DNA of 64,000 bases from Pseudomonas sp. DC1.2 (lineage in GTDB: Bacteria > Pseudomonadota > Gammaproteobacteria > Pseudomonadales > Pseudomonadaceae). The stretch covers positions 2,299,001 to 2,363,000 of the forward strand of contig NZ_CP133782.1 in assembly GCF_034351645.1 (NCBI RefSeq), in the 5' to 3' direction. Made by a program: the position numbers and the translations under genes. The notes below the pieces were generated by a model that did no database searches, was not told the origin of the DNA, and was given only the letters and a program-made list of their open reading frames with translations. Every line of letters starts with the position of its first letter. Position 1 is the first letter of the stretch. Shown here piece by piece: positions 8,902 to 16,402 of this stretch.

Positions 8902-8920
8902 CTCTCCTCAGGAAGGAGAG
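8902..8920 (+). promoter_or_regulatory. Hairpin with GGA in the loop, leader of the LPMO gene
   Basis: CTCTCCT-CAGGA-AGGAGAG forms a 7-bp stem whose 5-nt loop contains GGA, 24 bases before the LPMO start codon; the ribosome site itself reads ACGGAG and so has a second ANGGA core. GGA exposed in a loop next to the ribosome site is the known recognition feature of RsmA/RsmE (CsrA) proteins, and secreted chitinolytic enzymes of pseudomonads are often under Gac/Rsm control. Binding here is inferred. Confidence 0.45.
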
Positions 8921-8944
8921 TTCTTAAATCAACGGAGTGAAAAA

Positions 8945-9580
8945 ATGAACGCACCACAGGCTCAAACGCAACTTCGACACGGACGTGTCACCTCCCCAGC
9001 CAGCCGCGGTTCTGTCGCTGTCGAGCAAGGGTTATTGGGTAATTGGCAAGTCAACGAAATGGAAGGTGGCAAGAACTTCCCGTCGCTGACTGCCGGCCCA
9101 TTCCCGTCGCCGTATCAAACCGACAGCGACAGCGTCGTCCCCCCCACCGATGGTCACATTCTCAGCGGCGGCAAGGTCGATGAACGTGACTGCATCAACT
9201 TCACCAACGAGGAGTTGAGCAAAAAACTGGGGCGTCCCTTCACTTGGCCGCTGCTGAACGTTACCCCCGGCCAAGTCTTCAGCGTCACCTGGGAATACAC
9301 CGCACCGCACGTCACCCGTGGCTACCGCTGGCTCATCACCAAAGATGGCTGGGATTCGAAACAGCGCATCAGCCGAGCGCAGCTGGAAGCCAAACCATTC
9401 GCCGAGGACTTCTACGCCTACGTCCCGTATTACAGCCACTCGGCTGAGATGAAGGCCAAGGTCAACCACGAAGTGACCTTGCCGGCGAGCAAAAAGGGCC
9501 ATCACGTGATTGTGCTGATGTGGATAGTGGCCAACACCGGCAACGCCTTTTATCAAGCGTTCGACGTCGACTTCAAGTAA
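8945..9580 (+). CDS. AA10 lytic polysaccharide monooxygenase (chitin-active type), no signal peptide
   Basis: 211 residues. Copper-dependent AA10 enzymes oxidise crystalline chitin or cellulose and help chitinases. The mature-type start HGRVTSPASR is present but begins at residue 12; the second histidine of the copper brace is His122 in APHVTRGY, and the axial aromatic residue is in NAFYQAFDV near the end. AA10 enzymes are normally exported by a Sec signal that is cut so that His becomes residue 1. Here only MNAPQAQTQLR precedes it and has no hydrophobic core. The ATG at 8945 has AACGGAG upstream; the in-frame ATG at 8870 adds charged sequence only. It is followed 41 bases later by a GH18 chitinase, and both should be cotranscribed. 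Confidence 0.88.
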   Translation: MNAPQAQTQLRHGRVTSPASRGSVAVEQGLLGNWQVNEMEGGKNFPSLTAGPFPSPYQTDSDSVVPPTDGHILSGGKVDERDCINFTNEELSKKLGRPFTWPLLNVTPGQVFSVTWEYTAPHVTRGYRWLITKDGWDSKQRISRAQLEAKPFAEDFYAYVPYYSHSAEMKAKVNHEVTLPASKKGHHVIVLMWIVANTGNAFYQAFDVDFK

Positions 9581-9621
9581 GTCTGCGCCCTTTAACCCAA
9601 CACGTTCTGAAGGAATAGAAC

Positions 9622-10686
9622 ATGACAACGTTCGACTTTACGTTATTGAAATCTCCAGCAAGCGATGCGGCATCGTTAATGCCTAGCCTTGCCGGAAAAA
9701 AAATCCTCATGGGTTTTTGGCACAACTGGCCGGCGGGTCCGAGTGACGGTTATCAGCGTGGCCAATTCGCCAACATGAACCTGGCCGATGTGCCCAAGGA
9801 ATACAACGTGGTGGCCGTGGCCTTCATGAAAGGCAACGGCATCCCGACCTTCAAGCCCTACAACCTGTCCGACGCCGAATTCCGCCGTCAAGTGGGCGTG
9901 CTGAACAGTCAGGGCAGGGCAGTGCTGATTTCCCTGGGGGGCGCCGATGCGCATATCGAGTTGCACAAAGGCAACGAACAGCCACTGGCCAACGAAATCA
10001 TTCGTTTGGTGGAAACCTACGGCTTCGATGGTCTGGACATCGATCTTGAGCAGAGTGCGATTGATTTCGCCGACAACAAGAGCGTCCTGCCTGCGGCGCT
10101 GAAGCTGGTCAAAGACCATTACGCCGGCGAAGGGAAACACTTCATCATCAGCATGGCCCCGGAATTTCCTTACTTGACCTCCGCGGGCAAATACGTCGTT
10201 TACATCCAGGCGTTGGAAGGCTATTACGACTTCATTGCTGCGCAGTATTACAACCAGGGCGGCGACGGGGTCTGGGTGCAGGAAGTCAATAATGGCAACG
10301 GTGCCTGGATCGCGCAGAACAACGACGCGATGAAGGAGGACTTTCTGTTTTACCTGACCGAAAGTTTGGTGAGTGGTACTCGTGGCTTCACCAAAATCCC
10401 GGCAGACAAGTTCGTTATCGGTTTACCCGCTAACGTTGATGCGGCAGCCACGGGGTATGTGATCAACCCGCAGGCCGTGCTGAATGCCTTTAAGCGTCTG
10501 GACGCCAAAGGTTTGTCCATCAAAGGGCTGATGACGTGGTCGGTGAATTGGGACAACGGCGTCAACAAGGACCGTGTTCCCTACACGTGGGAGTTCAGTC
10601 GTCGTTATGGACCGTTGATCAACGCAGCCTCGCTGTCTTCCAACGAACACCGCGCAGCGACTCCTGAAGTCGCCAACCCGCAGTAA
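9622..10686 (+). CDS. GH18 chitinase, no signal peptide
   Basis: 354 residues, one glycoside hydrolase family 18 barrel. It hydrolyses beta-1,4 linked N-acetylglucosamine. The catalytic DxxDxDxE motif is seen as DGLDIDLE at residues about 136-143, with strands KKILMGFWHNW at the start and LMTWSVNWD near the end that complete the barrel. There is no Sec or Tat signal; P. aeruginosa ChiC is likewise known to be secreted without a typical N-terminal signal. No chitin-binding module is present. It follows the LPMO gene by 41 bases with a GAAGGAATAG ribosome site and ends in a strong terminator, so the two form an operon for chitin attack. Confidence 0.92.
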   Translation: MTTFDFTLLKSPASDAASLMPSLAGKKILMGFWHNWPAGPSDGYQRGQFANMNLADVPKEYNVVAVAFMKGNGIPTFKPYNLSDAEFRRQVGVLNSQGRAVLISLGGADAHIELHKGNEQPLANEIIRLVETYGFDGLDIDLEQSAIDFADNKSVLPAALKLVKDHYAGEGKHFIISMAPEFPYLTSAGKYVVYIQALEGYYDFIAAQYYNQGGDGVWVQEVNNGNGAWIAQNNDAMKEDFLFYLTESLVSGTRGFTKIPADKFVIGLPANVDAAATGYVINPQAVLNAFKRLDAKGLSIKGLMTWSVNWDNGVNKDRVPYTWEFSRRYGPLINAASLSSNEHRAATPEVANPQ

Positions 10687-10692
10687 AAAACA

Positions 10693-10718
10693 AGCCCGGC
10701 AGAGATGCCGGGCTTTTT
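10693..10718 (+). terminator. Rho-independent terminator after the chitinase gene
   Basis: AGCCCGGCA-GAGA-TGCCGGGCT makes a 9-bp perfect stem with a 4-nt loop and is followed directly by TTTT. It begins 7 bases after the chitinase stop codon and ends the LPMO-chitinase transcript. Confidence 0.92.
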
Positions 10719-10766
10719 CGTTTTCGCCTACCATGGCCCTACAACGGAAAAAAGGAATGGCTTGTC

Positions 10767-11360
10767 ATGTCCAACACTGCCGAACGGATCAACATCATCG
10801 AGTCTCAGGTGTTGTCCCACGATTGGTATCTGCTCAAAAAAATCACCTTCGACTACCTGCGTAACAACGGTGAATGGCAGCGTCAGACCCGCGAGGTTTA
10901 CGACCGTGGCAATGGCGCAGCGATTCTGCTGTTCAATCGCGAGAAGAGAACTGTGGTGCTGACGCGTCAATTCCGCTTGCCGGTGTTCGTCAACGGGCAT
11001 GACGGGTTGCTGATCGAAGTGGCGGCCGGGCTGCTCGAAGGCGCGGCACCGCAAGAGCGCATCCGCGCCGAAGCCGAGGAAGAAACCGGCTATCGCGTTC
11101 ACCACGTGCAGAAGGTGTTCGAGGCGTACATGAGCCCCGGTTCGGTGACCGAAAAACTGTACTTTTTCATAGCCGAGTACGACGCCGCGTCGAAAGTCAG
11201 TGATGGTGGCGGACTGGAGGAAGAGACTGAAGAACTGGACGTCATGGAGTGGGCCTTCGACGACGCGCTTGAGGCGTTTTATCGCGGTGAAATCTGCGAC
11301 GCCAAGACCATCATGCTGTTGCAGTACGCGTCGATGAAAAACATTTTTGCGGCGACCTGA
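10767..11360 (+). CDS. nudK: NudK-like Nudix hydrolase (GDP-mannose pyrophosphatase type)
   Basis: 197 residues. The Nudix box runs from GLLEGAAPQERIRAEAEEE to TGY near residues 93-115, with the Glu residues that bind the metal. Conserved flanks (REVYDRGNGAAILLFN upstream, EAYMSPGSVTEKLYFF downstream) match the NudK group, which cleaves GDP-mannose to GMP and mannose 1-phosphate; the E. coli enzyme is of similar length. The ATG at 10767 has AAAAAGGAATGG upstream. It stands alone, after a terminator. Confidence 0.85.
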   Translation: MSNTAERINIIESQVLSHDWYLLKKITFDYLRNNGEWQRQTREVYDRGNGAAILLFNREKRTVVLTRQFRLPVFVNGHDGLLIEVAAGLLEGAAPQERIRAEAEEETGYRVHHVQKVFEAYMSPGSVTEKLYFFIAEYDAASKVSDGGGLEEETEELDVMEWAFDDALEAFYRGEICDAKTIMLLQYASMKNIFAAT

Positions 11361-11609
11361 ATGCACTGTGGTCGAGCATTCAGGGGCAGTCAAAGCAGGT
11401 CATTCGCCGCGCCCACGCCTTGATGGTCACCCGTCTTGAACCGTTAGCGACCTGCTTCAGTTCAACGGCTGGGGAGGGCAGGGGTGGTGAAGGTCATGCA
11501 GGCTGACGGCTAAAAGGCTTAGATGATGCGCGGCGCGAAATTTCAGTTCGTTTTGCGCGATAAATGCAGGTTGATCTAGTTTCACATAGTGCAAAAGAAT
11601 TACATAAAG

Positions 11610-11632
11610 AAGGCCCCGTGCGGGGCCTTCGT
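11610..11632 (-). terminator. Terminator of the formyltransferase gene
   Basis: AAGGCCCC-GTGC-GGGGCCTT is an 8-bp stem with a 4-nt loop. Read on the minus strand it lies 8 bases after the formyltransferase stop codon and is followed by CTTTATG, a short T-rich tail. The 276-base region from 11361 to here has no gene that I can support. Confidence 0.8.
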
Positions 11633-11636
11633 CGTT

Positions 11637-12056
11637 TCAGCCGGCTAACAACTTGGTGGACACCCCCGGTTCCCACGTTGCAAGTGTCGGGTCTTGGGCA
11701 TGGCCCTTACAGTCGATGCCGGCATCCAGTTTGACCAATGCCTGGGAGAACAGCTTGAGCCCCATTGGGGCAAGTTCTCTGCGCCAGAGTGATTGCGGCG
11801 TGTCGTCCGGGCGGACGTGACACCATGCCTGGGCCAGCACCGGCCCCGTGTCGGCGCCGTCATCCAGCCAGTAGACCGAACCGCCGGTTACCGGCTCCCG
11901 CATATGAATAGCCCAATGCACCGCGTCCCGGCCCCGGTGCCTTGGCAATAACGAAGGGTGGTAGCCGAGCGCGCCGTGTATTGCCTTGGCGCGTACCTCT
12001 TCATTTATATAGACGTGGGCATGTGCGGTGAGGATCACGTCACACGCAGGCACCTG
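11637..12056 (-). pseudogene. Formyltransferase, 5' end replaced by phage DNA
   Basis: About 140 residues of the catalytic half of a formyltransferase-fold protein. The signature HPSLLPRHRGRDAVHW and the DDGADTGPVLAQ motif are those of formyl-tetrahydrofolate-dependent transferases (Fmt and ArnA families), and the Asp of DTG is a catalytic-type residue. The N-terminal part with the cofactor site is missing: upstream of about 12058 the same strand becomes a phage tail gene in a different frame. A GTG at 12053 could start a shortened product, but there is no ribosome site before it. It keeps its own terminator at 11610. I read this as a gene broken when the prophage inserted or was deleted. Confidence 0.7.
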
Positions 12057-12574
12057 GTCTTGGCGTGCCCCAGCACCATTTGTGTCGTACTCGGCGCAGG
12101 TATCAACTTGGAGATAAGGCCGGGCGAACCGGCAGCGGCTGCCGACGTTCCGCTCAACGCCGGGTCAAGCAGACCAGCGCGGGCGGCCTTACGGGTAAAG
12201 GCTCCGGTGTATTCCTTCAAGTTGAGCTGAACAGTCGCCGCTTTGATCTGCCCTACGGCGGTTGAGCGGCGTATCGCGTTGCTGAGACTGCCAATGACAT
12301 AGGCTCCCAGGTACTCGCCGCTGCCCATCACAAAGGCCAGCGGCTCGTGTTTGCTCTTGGCCAGGCGCAACGCCCTCAGCCGCTCTTCGGGGTCGCCAAG
12401 GACCGGGTGCAGTTCGATGGTCAGGTTGCATTCATCAAGCCCTTCGCCAATCCACTCCAGCAACGGCTTGCCCTGAATGCGCGCATGCTCGGCCCAATCG
12501 GCTGAGCCACTCTGCTCCATGCCGCTGATACCGCCGGCTACGTTGAATTCAATGTCCCCAAGGATGGCAAACAT
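12035..12574 (-). pseudogene. Phage tail protein U (GpU family), 3' truncated
   Basis: About 179 residues. The start FAILGDIEFN and the segments EHARIQGKPLLEWIGEGLDE and LKEYTG match the GpU tail-terminator family of P2- and Mu-like phages (baseplate/tail completion). Homology appears to stop near TTQMVLGHAKT; the last few codons, to 12035, are read out of frame through the formyltransferase gene, so the natural C-terminus is lost. The ATG at 12574 overlaps the stop of the tape-measure fragment (TGATG), an arrangement of translational coupling typical of phage tail operons. Not expected to function. Confidence 0.75.
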
Positions 12575-13004
12575 CACGCAGTTACCTCATCTGAAGGGCC
12601 ATAGCTGCGGCGGCGCTTGTCATGTAAGAAGCGCTCCATCATCCGCATCCACTCGGCGTAGCTCGCCTGCAAGCCTTGGTTTATCTGATCCATGCCGGCG
12701 CCGCCGGGAACATTGATCTGAGGCGAAAAATGAAAATTCATTTCATCCCCGGCGCCGGGGCCGCCGCCCAAGCGGTTGCCCCCGACGGAGGCCATCATTC
12801 CCGCCCTGGAAACGTCCATTGGATTGGGCTGCGCCATGTCAACGCCGCTCTGCGCGGCCATTCCGAGCGCGGCCTGCCGCACAAGCCCCGCCTGTGAACT
12901 GATCCCGATGGCAGCGCCTTCGGTGATGTTCGCGCCGTATCCGATGAAAACCCGGCTTGGCGATTGGATGCCAAGTTTCTCGGTAAACCAGCCTTGAATG
13001 GATG
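12574..13004 (-). pseudogene. Phage tail tape-measure protein, C-terminal fragment
   Basis: About 143 codons read in frame. GWFTEKLGIQSPSRVFIGYG followed by GANITEGAAIGI is the usual C-terminal signature of tape-measure proteins, and the end DQINQGLQASYAEW resembles the same family. The frame has no proper N-terminus: above about 13004 the sequence switches to the capsid protease gene in another frame. More than two thirds of a normal tape-measure protein is missing. Its stop overlaps the start of the GpU gene. Confidence 0.75.
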
Positions 13005-13543
13005 TCGATGGCCCACGACGGGGCCACTTGATCGGCGGTGTCTTTGTCGAACTTGCCGATAAGCCACTCGCGAAAGCGGCGCCACATGTCGGAGTTGAGT
13101 TCATGGCCGTAGTCGCCGAACTCGACGACGCCTTCCTCGCCATCGGCCAGCTCGATGGGGCGCAGGCCTTTCACGGCCGGCGGTTGAGCGCCGACAAAAC
13201 CGACATGGCGCAGGTAATACACGCCGGGCACCGGGTTGTTGGCGGCGTCGGGGTGATAGAAGGAGGCGGAAATCTTCTTGTAACTGCCCTTGGCCACCTG
13301 TTCCGCAAACGCGGCGTCGACCTGCTGCGGTTCGGCGATCAGGCCTTGGGCGGTGGCCGCCAGCGACTTGACCCAACCGGCGGCCGGGGCGTCATGCTGC
13401 GGGTGACCAATGACCATCGGGGCTTCGTGCAGGGCCGGGTCATACGCCCGCACCGTGGCGGCCAGATCGGACTCGCTAAAGTCGAAGCTGACTCCGCTCA
13501 TCGCGGTGTGGGTGCCGGGTTTGAAGATGTGCAGTGGTTTCAT
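13003..13543 (-). pseudogene. Phage capsid protease/scaffold (Mu gpI-like), 3' truncated
   Basis: About 180 residues from MKPLHIFKPGTHTAMSG to PSWAID, resembling Mu-like head maturation proteases (GVSFDFSESDLAATVRAYDP, then APMVIGHPQHDAPAAGWV). The catalytic-type motif KKISASFYHP is present. After the SWAID segment the frame continues only as shadow sequence of the tape-measure fragment, so the C-terminal half and all head and tail genes that should follow are deleted. Start ATG at 13543. No activity is expected. Confidence 0.7.
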
Positions 13544-13575
13544 GGCTGTGCGCTGCGTGGAGGTGATGCGCACAG

Positions 13576-13604
13576 CCTGGGCCAGAGAGTGGCCCAGGAC
13601 TTTT
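13576..13604 (+). terminator. Hairpin with T run at the phage-cargo boundary
   Basis: CCTGGGCCA-GAGAG-TGGCCCAGG is a perfect 9-bp stem with a 5-nt loop, followed on the plus strand by ACTTTT. It has the form of an intrinsic terminator for plus-strand transcription although no plus-strand gene precedes it. It sits 33 bases upstream of the protease start, and may be a phage transcription boundary that survived. Confidence 0.55.
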
Positions 13605-13662
13605 AATCGGGTTTAAAGAGTGTTTTTAGGTCGGGGAGTCTGAGTTATGGCGGTCCGCAGGT

Positions 13663-14325
13663 TTACCAGCTCCCGTATGGAATGCCGTATTTTTCTATGT
13701 AACGCTTTGCCTTTTGACTGACGGGGTAGCCATAACGACCTTCATTTTTTCCTTGGCTAGGTCCCAGCGGCTCAATCTCTGCTTGGGCCCGAGCTACTTT
13801 GACGGGACGGTGGCATGAATCTCTGACCCATACCTGTACGACGCCACCAGGGGCCAGGCCCAGATAGATAGAGGCCATATACCGGGCCTCTTGTTCAGGG
13901 GTTGCCGGGCAACGCTGCATGATCGATGAGTGCATAAGTTGTCTGGCTTGCTCGGGGATGTCCACCCAGACTTTATAGGTCTGTGGCTCTACGATGGACT
14001 GCCACCGCACAAAAATACGTTTGGGAAGGTCGGCGCCGACCACCGCTTTTCCGGAACCGCCGACGCCTCGCCAACCTCTTGCTGACTCTGTGCCGTCTTC
14101 GGGTTCACCGCCCGAGGCCGAGCCCCCACCAGTGTGGTGAAACAGTTTGCCGTTGATGTCTTCTACGGCGCTGTCCTCAACCCATACCTTCATGTAGTGG
14201 GGTTCGGTGAAATCAAGCTCCCACCATTGGGACTTGGGGTCGTTTTTTGCTGAAAGCGGGTCGGCAGACTGGCAGCCGGCAATGAGCAGAATGCCCAGTA
14301 GCGTGATGAGTTGTTTCATTACCAA
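13663..14325 (-). CDS. DUF2931-type lipoprotein, likely immunity protein of the Tle1-like effector
   Basis: 220 residues with a lipoprotein signal peptide ending in LIAGC (lipid-modified Cys near residue 18), so the mature protein faces the periplasm. The mature part begins with WWELDFTEPHYMKVWVEDSA and carries the VEDINGKLFHHTGGG stretch typical of DUF2931 proteins, which commonly follow phospholipase effector genes in pseudomonads. It overlaps the Tle1-like gene by 7 bases, which implies translational coupling. A periplasmic lipoprotein is where an immunity protein must act against an effector that attacks membranes from the periplasm. Family is fairly sure; immunity role is inferred from context. 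Confidence 0.75.
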   Translation of the reverse strand: MVMKQLITLLGILLIAGCQSADPLSAKNDPKSQWWELDFTEPHYMKVWVEDSAVEDINGKLFHHTGGGSASGGEPEDGTESARGWRGVGGSGKAVVGADLPKRIFVRWQSIVEPQTYKVWVDIPEQARQLMHSSIMQRCPATPEQEARYMASIYLGLAPGGVVQVWVRDSCHRPVKVARAQAEIEPLGPSQGKNEGRYGYPVSQKAKRYIEKYGIPYGSW

Positions 14326-15875
14326 AGCGTCCAGTCAGGCACATGAGGGTGTTGCACGCGGATCGCATCCTGTGTGGGGGCATTGATGTAAACCGCCTTT
14401 AGACCGCTGCCGTCATTTCTACCCAGTGGATGGTTCCAGTTGGCGGAGGTGTGGATGTACTTCAGTTTCAGCAGTTGTTCTTCTTGCGGTGTGGTGCTGT
14501 AGTCGCTCGCGATGAACCTGTCACACAGCGCTTGAAGCTCTTCTGGAACCGCCAGTTCAGGCGAATCAAGGATATCGTTAAAGCGAACTCCCTTTTCCTT
14601 CGCCAAGTGATGCATCACTCGTAGGTACACCCTTGAAAGCTTGCCGCTCACAGGACGCTTGAGCTGCAACGCTGCATATACGCGCTTTTTCCCCGGGCTG
14701 AGCCTGTCTTGCTGGTCTCTCGGCAATTCGAATGCCGTGGGGGTGACGATCTCCAAGAGCTCTGAGGGCCAGCCTTTGGCTAGCCACTCGCTTTTTACAT
14801 TTGCGGCGTCGCGGTATATCGAGGTGGTGACGACATCGGTATTTATCGGCACCTCAAGTGCTTGCATTGGACTCACCAACACACATTCCTGTGCCTCGTC
14901 GAGGTAGCCGCCGCCGATATCCGAGTGGACGCCTGGTAGCGTAATTTCCGGGAAGGCGGGTTTGATTCGACTGAGTGCAAAGTTGGCTCGGCATTCGTCA
15001 CGCGCCACCAGTTGGACGACATCGTTGAAAAACCTTCGATCCAGGTAGAGCTTTATGCCCGTTGCGACGGCACTTTTTATGTTCCCCAGATTGGACCAGC
15101 CGGCAATCGATGGCACGGTATCGAATAGGCCTATAAAGCCCATGTTGATTCCGCTTTTGTATTGGTCATTGAAGATCGAACTGAAGGCTTTGGGATTGCC
15201 GCGCAGGACATCCCCTAAAGGACCTTGCTTGCTGCGTACGATTTCATTGGCAAAGTGCCGAGCGGCTGCGGCGCCGCGGCTAAAGCCAAAGGTGTCGAAC
15301 GTCAGTGAAGTGATTTCACTGCCGGGGTTGTCGACCAACACTTCATTGATGCGCTGCTTGATCAGTGCGAACGAAGACTGGACGCACCCTGCAACGCCTG
15401 TCTCGCCGCGTCCTGCGCCTGCACCCAGGACACTGTCTTTTTCACCCGATTGGGTGCCGATGCCCTCGACATAGACGACGCGTGAGGCGCTTTTTTGCGG
15501 GCCTTCGCCTTCTGCTTGTTGAGTCACGTTATACAGATCACTCAGCTTTTTCACATTGCTGGTGTCGTTGCCATAGCTGCTGTCCGGATCACTCATGAAC
15601 GGCTTGCAACTGGCATTGATGTCTTTTGGCGCAATGGGATGATGGGCACCACAAAGCAAGCCCGCAGCGGTGTTGTTGGCATTGTTGCCGGTGCCGTCGA
15701 AGAACACACCAATACGTAACGCGATGCCGACTTTTTCTGGAGCCGGCGCGGGCTCTTTACCGTGCTTTTCGTATTCGGCCCAGCGCTGGGCGTGAAGATC
15801 GACCGGCGTGACACCAGGATTACGATCGTTTTGTAATTGGTTGGGTATTGCCGGTTTGGGTACGTAGCCAGTCAT
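14319..15875 (-). CDS. T6SS Tle1-like phospholipase effector (DUF2235)
   Basis: 518 residues. An alpha/beta hydrolase of the DUF2235 family: GVFFDGTGNN at residues 56-65 opens the domain, and the nucleophile elbow GFSRG is at residues 197-201 with Ser199. LFDTVPSIAG and LPGVHSDIGGGY (candidate Asp and His of the triad) follow. Tle1 effectors are phospholipases A2 delivered by type VI secretion into rival cells. There is no vgrG, PAAR or Hcp gene nearby; the N-terminal 50 residues have no recognised adaptor domain. It lies inside a decayed Mu-like prophage, upstream of its likely immunity gene. Ribosome site TAGGA upstream of ATG 15875. Confidence 0.85.
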   Translation of the reverse strand: MTGYVPKPAIPNQLQNDRNPGVTPVDLHAQRWAEYEKHGKEPAPAPEKVGIALRIGVFFDGTGNNANNTAAGLLCGAHHPIAPKDINASCKPFMSDPDSSYGNDTSNVKKLSDLYNVTQQAEGEGPQKSASRVVYVEGIGTQSGEKDSVLGAGAGRGETGVAGCVQSSFALIKQRINEVLVDNPGSEITSLTFDTFGFSRGAAAARHFANEIVRSKQGPLGDVLRGNPKAFSSIFNDQYKSGINMGFIGLFDTVPSIAGWSNLGNIKSAVATGIKLYLDRRFFNDVVQLVARDECRANFALSRIKPAFPEITLPGVHSDIGGGYLDEAQECVLVSPMQALEVPINTDVVTTSIYRDAANVKSEWLAKGWPSELLEIVTPTAFELPRDQQDRLSPGKKRVYAALQLKRPVSGKLSRVYLRVMHHLAKEKGVRFNDILDSPELAVPEELQALCDRFIASDYSTTPQEEQLLKLKYIHTSANWNHPLGRNDGSGLKAVYINAPTQDAIRVQHPHVPDWTLW

Positions 15876-15912
15876 TCCTTGATTCCTAGGTCCTTGTGTA
15901 GCAGAACGCAGG

Positions 15913-16146
15913 GTGACACTCAGGGTTCAGGGAATCAACGCATGGCACTTGGCTATCCGGTCCAAACGATCAATAAGGCTAGCCGTCGATATGAATGGCA
16001 CCTATAAAGCAGGCGTTAACCACAGCGACCTGGCGCGTAAGTATGCCGTGTCGCTCCAGTGGATTTATAAGATCGTCAAGGCCGTCCGAAAGGATGAGAT
16101 TGCGCGCCGTCAGGTTGATATGTTTGCCCCGCTGGCTGACGACTAA
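15913..16146 (+). pseudogene. Mor transcription activator, C-terminal fragment (Mu-like phage)
   Basis: The last 50 or so codons, from MNGTYKAGVNHSDLA through LARKYAVSLQWIYKIVK to FAPLADD, match the C-terminal helix-turn-helix of the Mor/C activators of phage Mu and relatives. The N-terminal dimerisation domain, about 80 residues, is missing. The first codons of the open frame (from 15913) do not look like Mor and probably belong to a deletion junction near 15960. Mor activates the middle promoter of Mu. It faces the Tle1-like gene from the other side of the remnant, so the phage origin of this whole block is well supported. Confidence 0.7.
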
Positions 16147-16402
16147 GCGGGGCGTCACTTATTGCACGGGCTGCAACGCTATTTCACAAACCATCCCAAT
16201 CTATGCCAGCCTATCCCGGCATAGCCCAGGTTTATCTCGCTCACCCTTTGGTATTTATCTCGGTCCTAAACACTTAGAACAGGGGGCCAGTGTGCCGCCT
16301 CGCGCGGGAGGCGCAATGCGCAATTCCAGCCATACTGGCTAGTGCTCTTGAAGCACGCCTCTGTTTTGCTACAGAGCCTGAAAACAAAAAAGAGACCGAA
16401 TC
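16147..16402. other. Gap between phage remnant and ggt
   Basis: 256 bases with no gene. It contains a small inverted repeat, CTATGCC at 16201-16207 with GGCATAG at 16218-16224, and ends in a purine-rich AAAAAAGAGACCG segment that holds the ggt ribosome site. No phage attachment repeat matching the other end near 12058 could be found by eye. Confidence 0.5.

Noticed and set aside
8867-8944. Longer N-terminus for the LPMO from 8867
   Set aside because: Residues would be charged and hydrophilic, so it would not give a signal peptide, and the good ribosome site is at the ATG at 8945.
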